NCBI RefSeq assembly: GCF_040207125.1
Contig: NZ_CP157940.1
Location: 3,038,001 to 3,102,000 of the forward strand
Direction of reading: 5' to 3'
DNA: 64,000 nucleotides
Source: Lacrimispora sp. BS-2
GTDB lineage: Bacteria; Bacillota; Clostridia; Lachnospirales; Lachnospiraceae
How positions within the stretch are numbered: the first letter of the stretch is position 1; each line of letters begins with the position of its first letter. This document shows, piece after piece, positions 1-8,123 of the stretch. A program made the translations under genes and the position numbers. The notes below the pieces were generated by a model, which ran no database searches, had not been told where the DNA came from, and was given only the letters and a program-made list of their open reading frames with translations.

Positions 1-589
1 AAACCAGCACACAGATATACCTGATTTTATAAACGTTAAGTCCCATGGTATCTGCTGCCGCCGGATGCTCTCCCACTGCCCTGATATGAAGTCCCCACTT
101 TGTTTTATAAAGAAAGAACCAGATAAAAACAGCCAGTACAAACGCGATTACAACCGTCACATCCACATTTAAATTCTGAAACGCCTTTGAGTTTAAACTT
201 CCAAATACCTTTGGTATCTTATGAGGCACCGGCAGGGACATGGTGGCGCCGTCAAAAAGCAGGCGGCAGACAAACAGAGCCACGCCGGGGCCGATCAAAT
301 TGATGGCAATGCCGGAAATCGTCTGGTCCGCCTTGCATGTAATTGACGCAAAGGCATGAAGAAGTGCAATAACGCCTCCTGCCAGACCGGCCGCAAAAAA
401 TCCTGCCCAGGCACTTCCTGAATAATAGCCCACAGTAGCCCCTGTAACCGCTCCGATGGTCATCATTCCTTCAATACCAATGTTGGTAACGCCGGACCGC
501 TCCGACACCACTCCACCCAATGCTGCAAATACCAAAGGAGTGGAATACATAAGTGTAATGCCCACAAATAGCATCAGACTGTTAAGCAT
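1..589 (-). CDS. ABC transporter permease, nucleoside (BmpA-type) importer, partial
   Basis: This is the second permease of a nucleoside-type ABC importer. The window edge removes its C-terminus, leaving about 196 residues. The translation starts MLNSLMLFVGITLMYSTPLV and carries the glycine-rich EAA-like region (SGVTNIGIEGMMTIGAV) typical of the YufQ/NupC branch of the branched-chain-type permease family, with several hydrophobic segments. The ATG lies inside the end of the upstream permease gene (8-nt overlap), so the two are translationally coupled. It is the last visible gene of the operon BmpA lipoprotein - ATPase - permease - permease. Substrate specificity (purine nucleosides in the family) is inferred. 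Confidence 0.9.
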   Translation of the reverse strand, partial: MLNSLMLFVGITLMYSTPLVFAALGGVVSERSGVTNIGIEGMMTIGAVTGATVGYYSGSAWAGFFAAGLAGGVIALLHAFASITCKADQTISGIAINLIGPGVALFVCRLLFDGATMSLPVPHKIPKVFGSLNSKAFQNLNVDVTVVIAFVLAVFIWFFLYKTKWGLHIRAVGEHPAAADTMGLNVYKIRYICVLV

Positions 590-1706
590 GTTTCTTACCT
601 CCCTTCGAAAAACGGTCCACCAGCGGCGGAATGATACGGGTCAGCGCCACAAAAAATACGATGACACCAATAACGATGTTGATAATTTCTGACGGGGCTC
701 CCACCTCGTACTGCAAAGACTGGCCGCCATAAATCAAACCGCCAAAGAGCAGTCCCGCAAAAATACAGCCGATTGGTGAACTTGCCGCAATCAGACAAAC
801 GGATAATCCGTTAAAGCCCGTGTTTTCAAAGGCTGCCAGTGTGGCAATCCCGTGAGGAGAATTTCCGGTAATATAAAGAGATGCAGCCAGCCCGCAGATA
901 GCTCCGGAAATAAGCATGGAGTGCAGGATATTTCGGTTTACATAAATCCCGGAAAATTCCGCTGCGCTCTTGTTGAAGCCTACCGCTCTCAGTTCAAATC
1001 CCTTAGCGGTTTTATATAGAAGGAACCAGATAAACACAGCCAGAATGACTGCAATAATAATTCCCACGTTTACATCTGTTTTCAGAATGGTGCTGCGCAG
1101 AAATTCGTTCTGTGCAAGGGCCGCCTTCCCTGCCTCCGTTGTCTTGTAATTTCCCAGAATCATCGTATAGCCGGAACGGTTGATGGGGTAGGTCCCAATG
1201 GTATCCGGCTTATGGAACCGGTTTAAGGTGCATATATAATTGGAAAAGTAAAGCGCGATCCAGTTCAGCATAATGCTGGTAAGAACCTCATGGATGCCGA
1301 ACTTCGCCTTTAAGAAACCTGCAACTCCGCCATACACTGCCCCGGCTGCCACACCTGCAAGGACAACGAGAGGAACCTGGATCACCGGAGGAAAATCAAA
1401 CAGAATACCGACCACAGTAGATGCCACACACCCCATAATAAACTGGCCTTCTGCTCCAATGTTGAAAAGTCCGGTCTTAAATGCAAATGCAACGCCGATT
1501 CCCGTGAGAATAATAGGCGTACTTTTGATAATTACATTGGAAATGTGTTTCGGACTGGAAAAGACTCCGTCAAATAAAACGGCTAGTGAATGAACGGGCG
1601 GATATCCCGCCGCCGCGAGTATGATCCCCGCTACGATAAATCCAAAGAAAACAGCGATCAAAGTCATTGTTAATGGTTTTTTTAATATCTTTATCACTTT
1701 ATCCAT
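582..1706 (-). CDS. ABC transporter permease, nucleoside (BmpA-type) importer
   Basis: Full-length permease of 374 aa with about eight to ten hydrophobic segments. It contains the conserved cytoplasmic-loop sequence FNIGAEGQFIMG, characteristic of the YufP/NupB family (BPD_transp_2). A good ribosome binding site (AGGAGG) precedes the ATG. The start overlaps the end of the ATPase gene by 8 nt and the stop overlaps the next permease, as expected for an operon encoding one membrane complex. It should form the inner-membrane heterodimer with the downstream permease. Nucleoside transport is assigned by family and by the BmpA-type binding protein upstream. Confidence 0.93.
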   Translation of the reverse strand: MDKVIKILKKPLTMTLIAVFFGFIVAGIILAAAGYPPVHSLAVLFDGVFSSPKHISNVIIKSTPIILTGIGVAFAFKTGLFNIGAEGQFIMGCVASTVVGILFDFPPVIQVPLVVLAGVAAGAVYGGVAGFLKAKFGIHEVLTSIMLNWIALYFSNYICTLNRFHKPDTIGTYPINRSGYTMILGNYKTTEAGKAALAQNEFLRSTILKTDVNVGIIIAVILAVFIWFLLYKTAKGFELRAVGFNKSAAEFSGIYVNRNILHSMLISGAICGLAASLYITGNSPHGIATLAAFENTGFNGLSVCLIAASSPIGCIFAGLLFGGLIYGGQSLQYEVGAPSEIINIVIGVIVFFVALTRIIPPLVDRFSKGGKKHA

Positions 1707-3234
1707 GATTCTTTCCTCCTGCCATTAACAGACCGATGGTATTTTCATCTACGGTTCCCTGTTGAAACGTATCTTGAATTTTTCCGTCGTAAATCACCGC
1801 TATGGTATCAGAAACATTCATAACCTCGTCCAGTTCAAAAGAGATTAAAAGCACAGCTTTTCCTTTATCCCTTTCACGGATCAGGGTCTTATGCACGGTT
1901 TCAATGGCTCCTACGTCAAGTCCTCTTGTGGGCTGTACCGCAATCAGTATATCCGGATTCATGGCGACTTCACGTCCGATAATAACCTTTTGCTGATTTC
2001 CGCCTGAAAGTTCCCCCACCCGTCTGGAACCGCAGTCATCCGGCCGGACATCATACGCCTCGATGAGGGTTTTGGTAAACTCTTCCATTTTCTTTCTGTT
2101 TAAGATCCCTTTTCTGGAAAATGGCTCTTTGCGGCACCGTTCCAATACCGCATTCTCATTTACAGTGAAGTCAAGGACAAGCCCCCTTTTCTGCCGGTCC
2201 TCAGGAATGATGCTGACGCCGCTGTCTATGACCGTCCTTGGGTTTGTGTTGATGATCGGTTTCCCGCAGACCGTAATGCTTCCCCTCTCTGCAGGAACCA
2301 GGCTGCTGATGGCTTCCACCAGCTCCTTCTGCCCGTTTCCGTCTATTCCCGCGATCCCCACGATTTCTCCCTTGCGGACCCTTAAGTTAAGCCCCTTTAC
2401 CGCTTCAAGCTTTCTCTCATTTTTCACAACAAGGTCTTTGATCTCCAATACCGTTTCACCCGGCTTTGCCGGAGTCTTATCCACCACCAGCTTTACTTCA
2501 TGGCCTACCATAAGCGCAGCCAGCTCCTGCCCGGAAACCTTCTCTACCGGGACCGTATCAATGTATTCGCCGCGGCGGATGATGGTACAGGTATCGGAAG
2601 ATGCCTTGATTTCCTTCAGTTTATGGGTGATGATGATAATGGCCTTTCCGTCATCTACCAGGTTGTGCATGATGGAAAGAAGATCTTCAATCTCCTGAGG
2701 AGTCAAAACAGCAGTAGGCTCATCAAGGATTAATAATTCCGCTCCCCGGTACAACGCTTTTAATATTTCCACCCTCTGCTGCATTCCCACAGAAATATCG
2801 CAGATTCTGGCATCCGGATCTACTTCCAGCCCGTATTTCTCAACGATTTCCAGGATCTGGTTCCTGGCCTTTTTCATATCTACAATGCCAGCACGGGATG
2901 TGGTTTCATTTCCTAAAATAATATTCTGTGTGACCGTGAAATCCTCCACCAGCATAAAATGCTGATGAACCATGCCAATGCCGTTTGCTATGGCCACATT
3001 GGGATTTTTTATGTCCACTTTTTTCCCATTGATAAATATTTCTCCCTCATCGGCCTGATACAATCCGTACAGTACATTCATCAGCGTCGACTTTCCCGCA
3101 CCGTTTTCACCCAGAAGAGAATGAATGCTGCCCTTCTTAACATCCAGACTCATATCCTTCAAAGCGTAAAATGCACCGAACCGTTTTGTAATTCCGTGCA
3201 TCTGGACCGCATAATCGCTGTTTACCGTGACCAT
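1699..3234 (-). CDS. Duplicated-domain ABC transporter ATPase of nucleoside importer
   Basis: ATP-binding subunit with two fused nucleotide-binding domains, the arrangement seen in sugar and nucleoside importers (RbsA/NupA type). Walker A GENGAGKST and Walker B LLILDEPTAVLTP are seen in the first half. The second half has a degenerate P-loop (GIDGNGQKE) with the signature LSGGNQQKV and LIAVQPTRGLD. A reading frame can begin 21 nt upstream, but AAGGAG sits in front of the ATG at 3234 (protein MVTVNSDYAVQ), so I use that start. It overlaps the permease gene. A strong hairpin separates it from the binding-protein gene. Confidence 0.93.
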   Translation of the reverse strand: MVTVNSDYAVQMHGITKRFGAFYALKDMSLDVKKGSIHSLLGENGAGKSTLMNVLYGLYQADEGEIFINGKKVDIKNPNVAIANGIGMVHQHFMLVEDFTVTQNIILGNETTSRAGIVDMKKARNQILEIVEKYGLEVDPDARICDISVGMQQRVEILKALYRGAELLILDEPTAVLTPQEIEDLLSIMHNLVDDGKAIIIITHKLKEIKASSDTCTIIRRGEYIDTVPVEKVSGQELAALMVGHEVKLVVDKTPAKPGETVLEIKDLVVKNERKLEAVKGLNLRVRKGEIVGIAGIDGNGQKELVEAISSLVPAERGSITVCGKPIINTNPRTVIDSGVSIIPEDRQKRGLVLDFTVNENAVLERCRKEPFSRKGILNRKKMEEFTKTLIEAYDVRPDDCGSRRVGELSGGNQQKVIIGREVAMNPDILIAVQPTRGLDVGAIETVHKTLIRERDKGKAVLLISFELDEVMNVSDTIAVIYDGKIQDTFQQGTVDENTIGLLMAGGKNHG

Positions 3235-3304
3235 GTCAATACTTTCTCCTTTCATTATTGTCCATGCTTTCTGGACATAAAGGTATACCCGCAGGGTGTT
3301 TCGG

Positions 3305-3343
3305 TTTTACACCGCAGGCTCTTTCGATTCCTGCGGTGTAAAA
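3305..3343 (-). promoter_or_regulatory. Intercistronic hairpin between BmpA gene and ATPase gene
   Basis: A perfect 14-bp inverted repeat (TTTTACACCGCAGG paired with CCTGCGGTGTAAAA, 11-nt loop) lies between the binding-protein stop and the ATPase start. No clean U-tract follows on the minus strand, so it is more likely an attenuating or mRNA-stabilising hairpin than a full terminator. Such hairpins commonly allow more binding protein than membrane subunits to be made (inference). Confidence 0.7.
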
Positions 3344-3354
3344 TTTTATCTCCT

Positions 3355-4410
3355 CTATTCAGAAATAAATGCTTCATATTCCTCTTTCGTGGTCGGCGGT
3401 GTCAGTTCTCCGCTCTTAATTTTATCCTTCACCTTTAAGGTATCCTCATAAACCCCTTCCGGCATGTTACCATGCTCCTCAGGAATTCCCACACAGTCTT
3501 CCTGTAAACCAAAGGTAAGGGTTTTACCACCAATTTCCTCGCCGTTCATTGCTTCTTCCGATACTTCCTGTACTGCTTTTCCAACTAATTTAAGAGCTGA
3601 TGTCAACACATTTTCCGGTGCCAGATATGCCTGATCGCGGTCTACACCGATTACCCACTTGTCCGCTTCCTTGGCCGCCTCGATCACGCCGGTTCCTGTA
3701 CCGCCAGCCGCATGATAGATAACATCACAGCCATCAGAATACATTCTTGCAGCAATTGCCTTTCCCTTAGCCGCATCACTAAAGCTTTCTGCATACTGCA
3801 CGGAAATATCAATATCCTTGCCAAGCTCTTTTGCCGCATACTTTACGCCGGCTTCATAACCGTACTGGAACTGGTCGATCAGACCTGAAGAAATTCCACC
3901 TACAAAACCTACTTTTCCAGTCTGTGTGGTCCGTCCTGCCACATATCCGACCAGGAAGGATGGTTCCTGTGCGCGGAACATAACTCCAGTCACATTGGAA
4001 GGGGTATCCTCATAAGCATTGTCAATGATCGCATATTGGATATCAGGATTGCTGCCGGCCGCCTCCAGCACTGCATCGGCACAGGCGTAGCCTACGCCCC
4101 ATAACAGATTGGCGCCGCTGTCTCCCAGTCTCTCCAGATTCGTTACGAAATCTGATGCCTGCTTTGACTCAATGTAGTTGACCTCTGCGCCGGTCTTGTT
4201 CTTTAACTCGGTAAGCCCTTCCCATGCAGACTGGTTAAAGGACTGGTCATTGATTCCGCCTGTGTCCGTAATCATTGCAACGGAAAAGCTGCTCTTTCCC
4301 CCGGAAGTCTCCTCCTGAACCTTTGTAGACTCTGTTTTTGCGCCTCCGCAAGCCGTAAGTGACAGCACCATCGCTGCTGTTAAACTAAATACAATACCTC
4401 TTCTCATCAT
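3355..4410 (-). CDS. bmpA: BmpA/PnrA-family nucleoside-binding lipoprotein
   Basis: Substrate-binding lipoprotein of 351 aa. The N-terminus has a charged start, a hydrophobic stretch and the lipobox LTAC at about residues 18-21, so it should be lipid-anchored on the outer face of the membrane. The mature part shows BmpA-family features: MITDTGGINDQSFNQSAWEGL near the N-terminus, GGTGTGVIEAAKE, and VIGVDRDQAYLAP. This family (TmpC/PnrA) binds purine nucleosides. The gene starts 24 nt after yjjW with a GGAGG site, so it probably belongs to the same transcript as the YjjI/YjjW pair and feeds the downstream ABC subunits. Confidence 0.93.
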   Translation of the reverse strand: MMRRGIVFSLTAAMVLSLTACGGAKTESTKVQEETSGGKSSFSVAMITDTGGINDQSFNQSAWEGLTELKNKTGAEVNYIESKQASDFVTNLERLGDSGANLLWGVGYACADAVLEAAGSNPDIQYAIIDNAYEDTPSNVTGVMFRAQEPSFLVGYVAGRTTQTGKVGFVGGISSGLIDQFQYGYEAGVKYAAKELGKDIDISVQYAESFSDAAKGKAIAARMYSDGCDVIYHAAGGTGTGVIEAAKEADKWVIGVDRDQAYLAPENVLTSALKLVGKAVQEVSEEAMNGEEIGGKTLTFGLQEDCVGIPEEHGNMPEGVYEDTLKVKDKIKSGELTPPTTKEEYEAFISE

Positions 4411-4434
4411 AACCTGATTCCTCCATTTTTCATT

Positions 4435-5298
4435 CTATACAATTTGTATTTCTTTAAACCCACATTGAACCGCCAGTTCCTTTAACTTCTCCATTTGTTC
4501 CGGCGAAGGGCTTTTTCTCTTTTCCATTTTTCCTCTTACTCCATAATTGCGGAATGTAATGAGCTTTAACCTGAAATTCTCCAGATAAGGGGTCACTTCG
4601 GCGGCCACGCCCTTAATGACCTCCTCCATATCCACATCTTTATCTTCTGCCAGACCGGAAGAAGATTCTCCATCCAGGCATACAAGTCTTACCTCATATA
4701 ATTTTCCTGCCTGTGCCAGATAGTTCAGATTTTTTTTAACAATACAATTATCTCTGCCTGTCAGCCGGTGAAACACATGGGAGTCCCAGGCTTTTACATC
4801 CAGCATGACTTGATCCGTCACCGCCATGAGTCCCGGATGCTTTGTGAAATCCACACAGCCGTTGCTGTCCAGAAAACAGGATAGCCCGGCTTTCCCTGCA
4901 AGCGTAAACAGCTCCGTAAGAAATTCCGGATAAAGACTGCATTCACCGCCGGATACGGTGATCCCCTGGATAAACGGTATGTTTTTTGAAATTTGCTCCC
5001 AGACCTCCAAAGCCTCCATCCACTTCACCTTTGGAGATGAATGATTGGGACAGACCCGGATGCAATTATCACACTGGGTACAGACCGCCTCATCCCATAT
5101 CACATGACTGCCTGAAAGGGACAATGCACCAGCCGGACACTGGCTGACACAAATACCGCAGCCATTGCACAGTCTCTGTGTCTCCGGGTTATGGCAGTAA
5201 GCGCAGGCGATATTGCAGCCCTGGACAAACACTGCAGTCCGGCATCCCGGCCCGTCCACTACGCTTAAGGGAATCATTCTATTGATCGCGGCTCTCAC
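4435..5298 (-). CDS. yjjW: YjjW-type glycyl-radical enzyme activase (radical SAM)
   Basis: Radical-SAM activating enzyme of 287 aa. The SAM-cluster motif is CNIACAYC at about residues 28-35. Between it and the rest of the barrel lies a ferredoxin-like insert with two CxxCxxC-x-CP clusters (CNGCGICVSQCP and CTQCDNCIRVCP), as in PflA-like activases with extra Fe-S clusters. GITVSGGECSLYP is the SAM-binding glycine motif. The GTG start overlaps the yjjI stop (GTGA), so translation is coupled to the partner enzyme. It should install the glycyl radical on YjjI. Assignment to the YjjW subgroup rests on this partner. Confidence 0.9.
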   Translation of the reverse strand: MRAAINRMIPLSVVDGPGCRTAVFVQGCNIACAYCHNPETQRLCNGCGICVSQCPAGALSLSGSHVIWDEAVCTQCDNCIRVCPNHSSPKVKWMEALEVWEQISKNIPFIQGITVSGGECSLYPEFLTELFTLAGKAGLSCFLDSNGCVDFTKHPGLMAVTDQVMLDVKAWDSHVFHRLTGRDNCIVKKNLNYLAQAGKLYEVRLVCLDGESSSGLAEDKDVDMEEVIKGVAAEVTPYLENFRLKLITFRNYGVRGKMEKRKSPSPEQMEKLKELAVQCGFKEIQIV

Positions 5299-6791
5299 TG
5301 CAGTCCCCTTACCTTCCGGTTCTCAAGATGGGCGTTGCGGTAATTGTCACCGCCTAAATGCACCGTATTCTGGAGTACGGCTTCACCTTCATAATATTTT
5401 TCCATCTCGCTCCGTTTGACCAAATATCCCGTTATCCGAACCAGATCGCTGTCTGAGGCATAAAAGCTTATATATTTGTCTCCCAGAGAAAATGCTCCCT
5501 TTACAATATCCAGCATGGCAGCCGGGTTGTTTCTTCCCGTGGGATCAAAAGAGAAAATATCCGCACAGCCAGTTGGGAAAAACTTGTGGAACCTGGCGCT
5601 GTGACGAAGGTGGTCATACATTAGCTCCGGCTCCAGCCCTACCGGGATCCGTACGCCTGAGGTAATGCCATGGTCCGAATCAATGCCGACCTGGGCGTGA
5701 AGTGCAAAATGGTTATCAAAGACCTCTGAATATAAGGCTTTTGTATTACCTGCATAATCTGCAATCACCTGCATGATCTGTTCTGCCAGGTCATCTGCTT
5801 CTTCATTGTGGCCATATGTTTTTTCCGGATCTTCCATCAGCATATTGGTGCATTCCGCCAGCCCTACGACTCCGAACATGGCAAGGAACTTATCCCTGGA
5901 GATGAAGCCTTCCCGGGAAAGGAAAGAGGTCTCAAAGAAATTGGATTCTTCTACAAGGAAACGGATTCTTTCATTCATGTAGTCACCCATGCAGGAAAGA
6001 CAATCAGGCAACCGTTCTGTCAGAAACTCTTCCCTGTTCTTTGCTTCCGCTGCCAGCCTGGGAAGTACGATTCTCGCCAATGTGTAGGAACCTCCCCCAA
6101 TTGGAAGGATATTATAGCAGCTTGATATTCCGTAATCACCGTAGGTGTCTTTGTGCATCTTGTGATTGCAGATAGCCGGGTTCGCACAGTACAGGGAGGT
6201 ATAAAGAGCAAGCTCTGCATAAGAATCCGGCGTAATGCCCCTGTCATATTTCAGCGTTAAATTAGGAACTGCATTTTGAAGCTCCTTTTCAAGCTTTAAA
6301 ATCAGGCGGCCCGCTCTCGTCTCTTCCGGTCCCAAATTGGCGTGGCAAAAGCCATCGGTTATGGTCCGGTCCAAATAAATGAGGAACAGCTTCAGCTTTT
6401 TTTCCGCTTCTTCATCTGTCATCCCTTCAAGAAACGGTTCAATCAGTTTATCAATATTACCCAGATAAACGGGATAACTGGTGATAGAGGGGACATGGCG
6501 GTACAGAATCGTCAAAAACTGCAATACTTCGTCCAGGTCCTCAGGTGCGTCCAGTTGTAAAAATTCACAGCCGTTTTTTATTGCTTTTTCGTAGTCCGGC
6601 ATCACGTATCTGGGACGGTAAGGGGCGTGTCCTTCATCCAGATCACAAATCGCGCCGATGTCCATGTAATGGCGGGTTTGTTCCGGTATGGAAAGCACCT
6701 CCAGACTATTTTCCGCCGCATGGGCCAGCGCCACAACCTTTTGCTCATAAGTCAGGTTCTTTGATGTAACAATGTCTAAAATTTTATTCAT
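5295..6791 (-). CDS. yjjI: YjjI-family glycyl-radical enzyme
   Basis: A short glycyl-radical enzyme of about 498 aa, compared with about 750-800 for pyruvate formate-lyase. The C-terminal glycyl-radical loop is visible as RITGYLVKR, about 45 residues before the end, and a candidate active-site cysteine lies in PTGCADIFSFD. I use the ATG at 6791 because AGAGG precedes it; an in-frame ATG lies 18 nt upstream. The substrate of YjjI is unknown. In E. coli the pair lies next to the deo nucleoside-catabolism genes. Here it is followed at once by a nucleoside importer, pointing to a role in nucleoside or deoxyribose metabolism (inference). Confidence 0.9.
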   Translation of the reverse strand: MNKILDIVTSKNLTYEQKVVALAHAAENSLEVLSIPEQTRHYMDIGAICDLDEGHAPYRPRYVMPDYEKAIKNGCEFLQLDAPEDLDEVLQFLTILYRHVPSITSYPVYLGNIDKLIEPFLEGMTDEEAEKKLKLFLIYLDRTITDGFCHANLGPEETRAGRLILKLEKELQNAVPNLTLKYDRGITPDSYAELALYTSLYCANPAICNHKMHKDTYGDYGISSCYNILPIGGGSYTLARIVLPRLAAEAKNREEFLTERLPDCLSCMGDYMNERIRFLVEESNFFETSFLSREGFISRDKFLAMFGVVGLAECTNMLMEDPEKTYGHNEEADDLAEQIMQVIADYAGNTKALYSEVFDNHFALHAQVGIDSDHGITSGVRIPVGLEPELMYDHLRHSARFHKFFPTGCADIFSFDPTGRNNPAAMLDIVKGAFSLGDKYISFYASDSDLVRITGYLVKRSEMEKYYEGEAVLQNTVHLGGDNYRNAHLENRKVRGLQ

Positions 6792-6827
6792 GCATCCTAC
6801 CTCTTTCATTTCAAGTCTTATCCACCA

Positions 6828-6906
6828 TAAAAGGACTTATATCTCTGATACCCCTGAAATATTCACATTATAGCAATTACTTTTTACTATCTAAAGGACT
6901 TATGTC
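6828..6906 (-). promoter_or_regulatory. yjjI promoter with palindromic operator
   Basis: On the minus strand a TATAAT -10 lies near 6868-6873. Just upstream is the palindrome AAAGGACATAAGTCCTTT (6889-6906), and a second copy of the half-site ATAAGTCCTTTT lies downstream of the -10 (6828-6839). Flanking copies on both sides of a promoter suggest binding by a dimeric regulator, plausibly redox- or oxygen-responsive given the target. The regulator is unknown to me. Confidence 0.5.
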
Positions 6907-7377
6907 CTTTTTTAATTAAATATAATACGATTTGTACATAAGTAACATTTTTATGGTTGATATTTTAGTAAAAAGTACAACAAAATTTGAGTGGTTTTTT
7001 ATGCGTAATGTGTCTAAATTTTTACATGATTACATCTTAAATTGAATAAAAGTACGATATTAAGTGCAAGGAAGAACCAAATCTCTTTGTAAACAAAGGG
7101 CTTGGCTCCCAATATTAATTATTTAACAAAAATAATACCTTTTCTTAGGACCTTATGCTGATCAAATTAATACCTAATTATTATTTAGCTCTCGCCTTTG
7201 ATGGAAAATATTGTATAATATGATTGGGTGTACGTTACGGAAAGAAGGGAAGCTCAGGAATGAACACTAATTGCCAGAATTCATGGCTACATATTTTTAA
7301 ACCAATTATGTTATAGCTACTCTGAATGCTATCTCATACCCTTTTCCATCTCTGAATTTATATCACTATCTCTGGCG
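6907..7377. other. AT-rich intergenic stretch without recognised genes
   Basis: No reading frame here has a convincing start. The only structure I see is a hairpin near 7078-7110 that resembles the tuf terminator. The rest is AT-rich, with a possible TATAAT-like box near 7211-7220 that could serve the small gene downstream. Confidence 0.5.
7066..7130 (-). repeat. Diverged copy of the tuf terminator and stop-codon region
   Basis: The segment resembles the 3-prime end of tuf and its terminator (8608-8670). The core taaacaaagggct(t/c)ggct matches at 17 of 18 positions, and after the hairpin both carry taattatt-aac. Similarity fades beyond that. It may be the remnant of a second tuf copy or a duplicated terminator. 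No other part of a second tuf is visible nearby. Confidence 0.4.
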
Positions 7378-7416
7378 CTTGGGTAGGTTTCGTACGAATA
7401 TGGTAACCTGCCCAAG
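7378..7416 (+). promoter_or_regulatory. Leader hairpin upstream of small membrane-protein gene
   Basis: CTTGGGTAGGTT (7378-7389) pairs with AACCTGCCCAAG (7405-7416), 12 bp with one G-U pair. It ends shortly before the AGGAG site of the 56-codon gene at 7440. No U-tract follows, so it looks like a 5-prime UTR structure rather than a terminator. Confidence 0.6.
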
Positions 7417-7439
7417 AAAAAAACTTAGGAGAAAGTGGT

Positions 7440-7610
7440 ATGAGAAAAAATTCAGAGAGAATCACAGTTTTAATGCTTACGTTGCTGAGCACTTATGGAA
7501 GAGACACTATGCAATATATGTACACCCTTGTTGTCATTCACCCAAAGATTTTTTGTTTTGTATGCTTTGCAGCATGCGCTTACTTAATTATTTTCAGTAG
7601 ACGTAGGTAG
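7440..7610 (+). CDS. Small membrane protein, 56 aa, unrecognised
   Basis: Too short for usual gene callers, but it has the marks of a real gene. AGGAG lies about 9 nt before the ATG, an intrinsic terminator follows the TAG by only a few bases, and a 12-bp leader hairpin precedes it. The product begins MRKNSERITVLMLTLLSTYG and has a second hydrophobic stretch, IHPKIFCFVCFAACAYLIIF, capped by SRRR. This suggests a one- or two-pass membrane peptide with a positive C-terminus. I do not recognise the family. Its neighbourhood next to a type I toxin locus leaves open a small toxin or signal peptide, but nothing in the sequence proves either. Confidence 0.5.
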   Translation: MRKNSERITVLMLTLLSTYGRDTMQYMYTLVVIHPKIFCFVCFAACAYLIIFSRRR

Positions 7611-7614
7611 AAAC

Positions 7615-7653
7615 AGCGTCAGGGAGGACTGCAGCCGAACTGACGCTATTTTC
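7615..7653 (+). terminator. Intrinsic terminator of the 56-aa gene
   Basis: AGCGTCAG (7615-7622) pairs perfectly with CTGACGCT (7640-7647), followed by ATTTTCCC. It begins five bases after the stop codon. Confidence 0.7.
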
Positions 7654-7975
7654 CCTAATTTCTAATATTGGTTTGAGTATTTTAAACTGCACCTCTGGTT
7701 CCGTATAACTTTCCAGCTCTTCTTCTCTGCCATAGAGGAAGAATTATATCATGTGGATTATATACGTGGGGGAGGTATACCGAAGATTATCTGTGGATTT
7801 ATTATATAGACTGTGAACTACCTATAGGCCAGGAACAGTTGATACTTTTAGATGAAAGTATTGATCCCCCTCTTTTATTTTAATTGAATAAGATTAAAGA
7901 AATACACTAAGAATTTTAAAAAATAATCTTTCATACTGAAAGAAGAAAACCGTTTTTCTATCGAATTAGTACCTT
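7654..7975. other. Intergenic stretch without recognised genes
   Basis: Only short open frames without convincing ribosome binding sites. The 3-prime part holds the presumed promoter of the type I toxin mRNA (TATAAT at 7976-7981, weak -35). Confidence 0.5.
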
Positions 7976-8045
7976 TATAATATATTTAATCGGGGAACCG
8001 GAGGGGCGATACCAGCCACTGGACACTTTGAAAGGGGCTGGTGTT
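7976..8045 (+). promoter_or_regulatory. Toxin promoter and structured leader hiding the ribosome binding site
   Basis: TATAAT at 7976-7981 is a likely -10. In the leader, ACCAGCC can pair with GGCTGGT just before the start codon, enclosing the GAAAGGGG ribosome binding site in the hairpin. Sequestered binding sites of this sort are typical of type I toxin mRNAs. Confidence 0.55.
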
Positions 8046-8123
8046 ATGATTACATACTCTGATTTATTTACGTTTGTAATTATGCTTTGTGCAATTATCA
8101 CTCTTGTTAGACACAAAAAGTAG
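8046..8123 (+). CDS. Type I toxin, holin-like small membrane peptide (25 aa)
   Basis: The translation is MITYSDLFTFVIMLCAIITL followed by VRHKK: a short N-terminal polar segment, one membrane span and a basic tail. This matches the holin-like type I toxin pattern of Firmicutes (short peptides starting M-x-T/S-Y-x-x-L-F-x-F with a KK tail, Pfam Hol_Tox type; recognised by pattern only). A GAAAGGGG site lies in front of the ATG. The 3-prime end overlaps a convergent antisense RNA with a perfect consensus promoter, which completes the toxin-antitoxin arrangement. Expected action is membrane damage or growth arrest when translated. Confidence 0.8.
   Translation: MITYSDLFTFVIMLCAIITLVRHKK

Noticed and set aside
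7379..7600. 73-codon plus-strand frame over the 56-aa gene
   Set aside because: It starts inside the leader hairpin without a binding site; the overlapping frame at 7440 has a binding site and ends just before the terminator.
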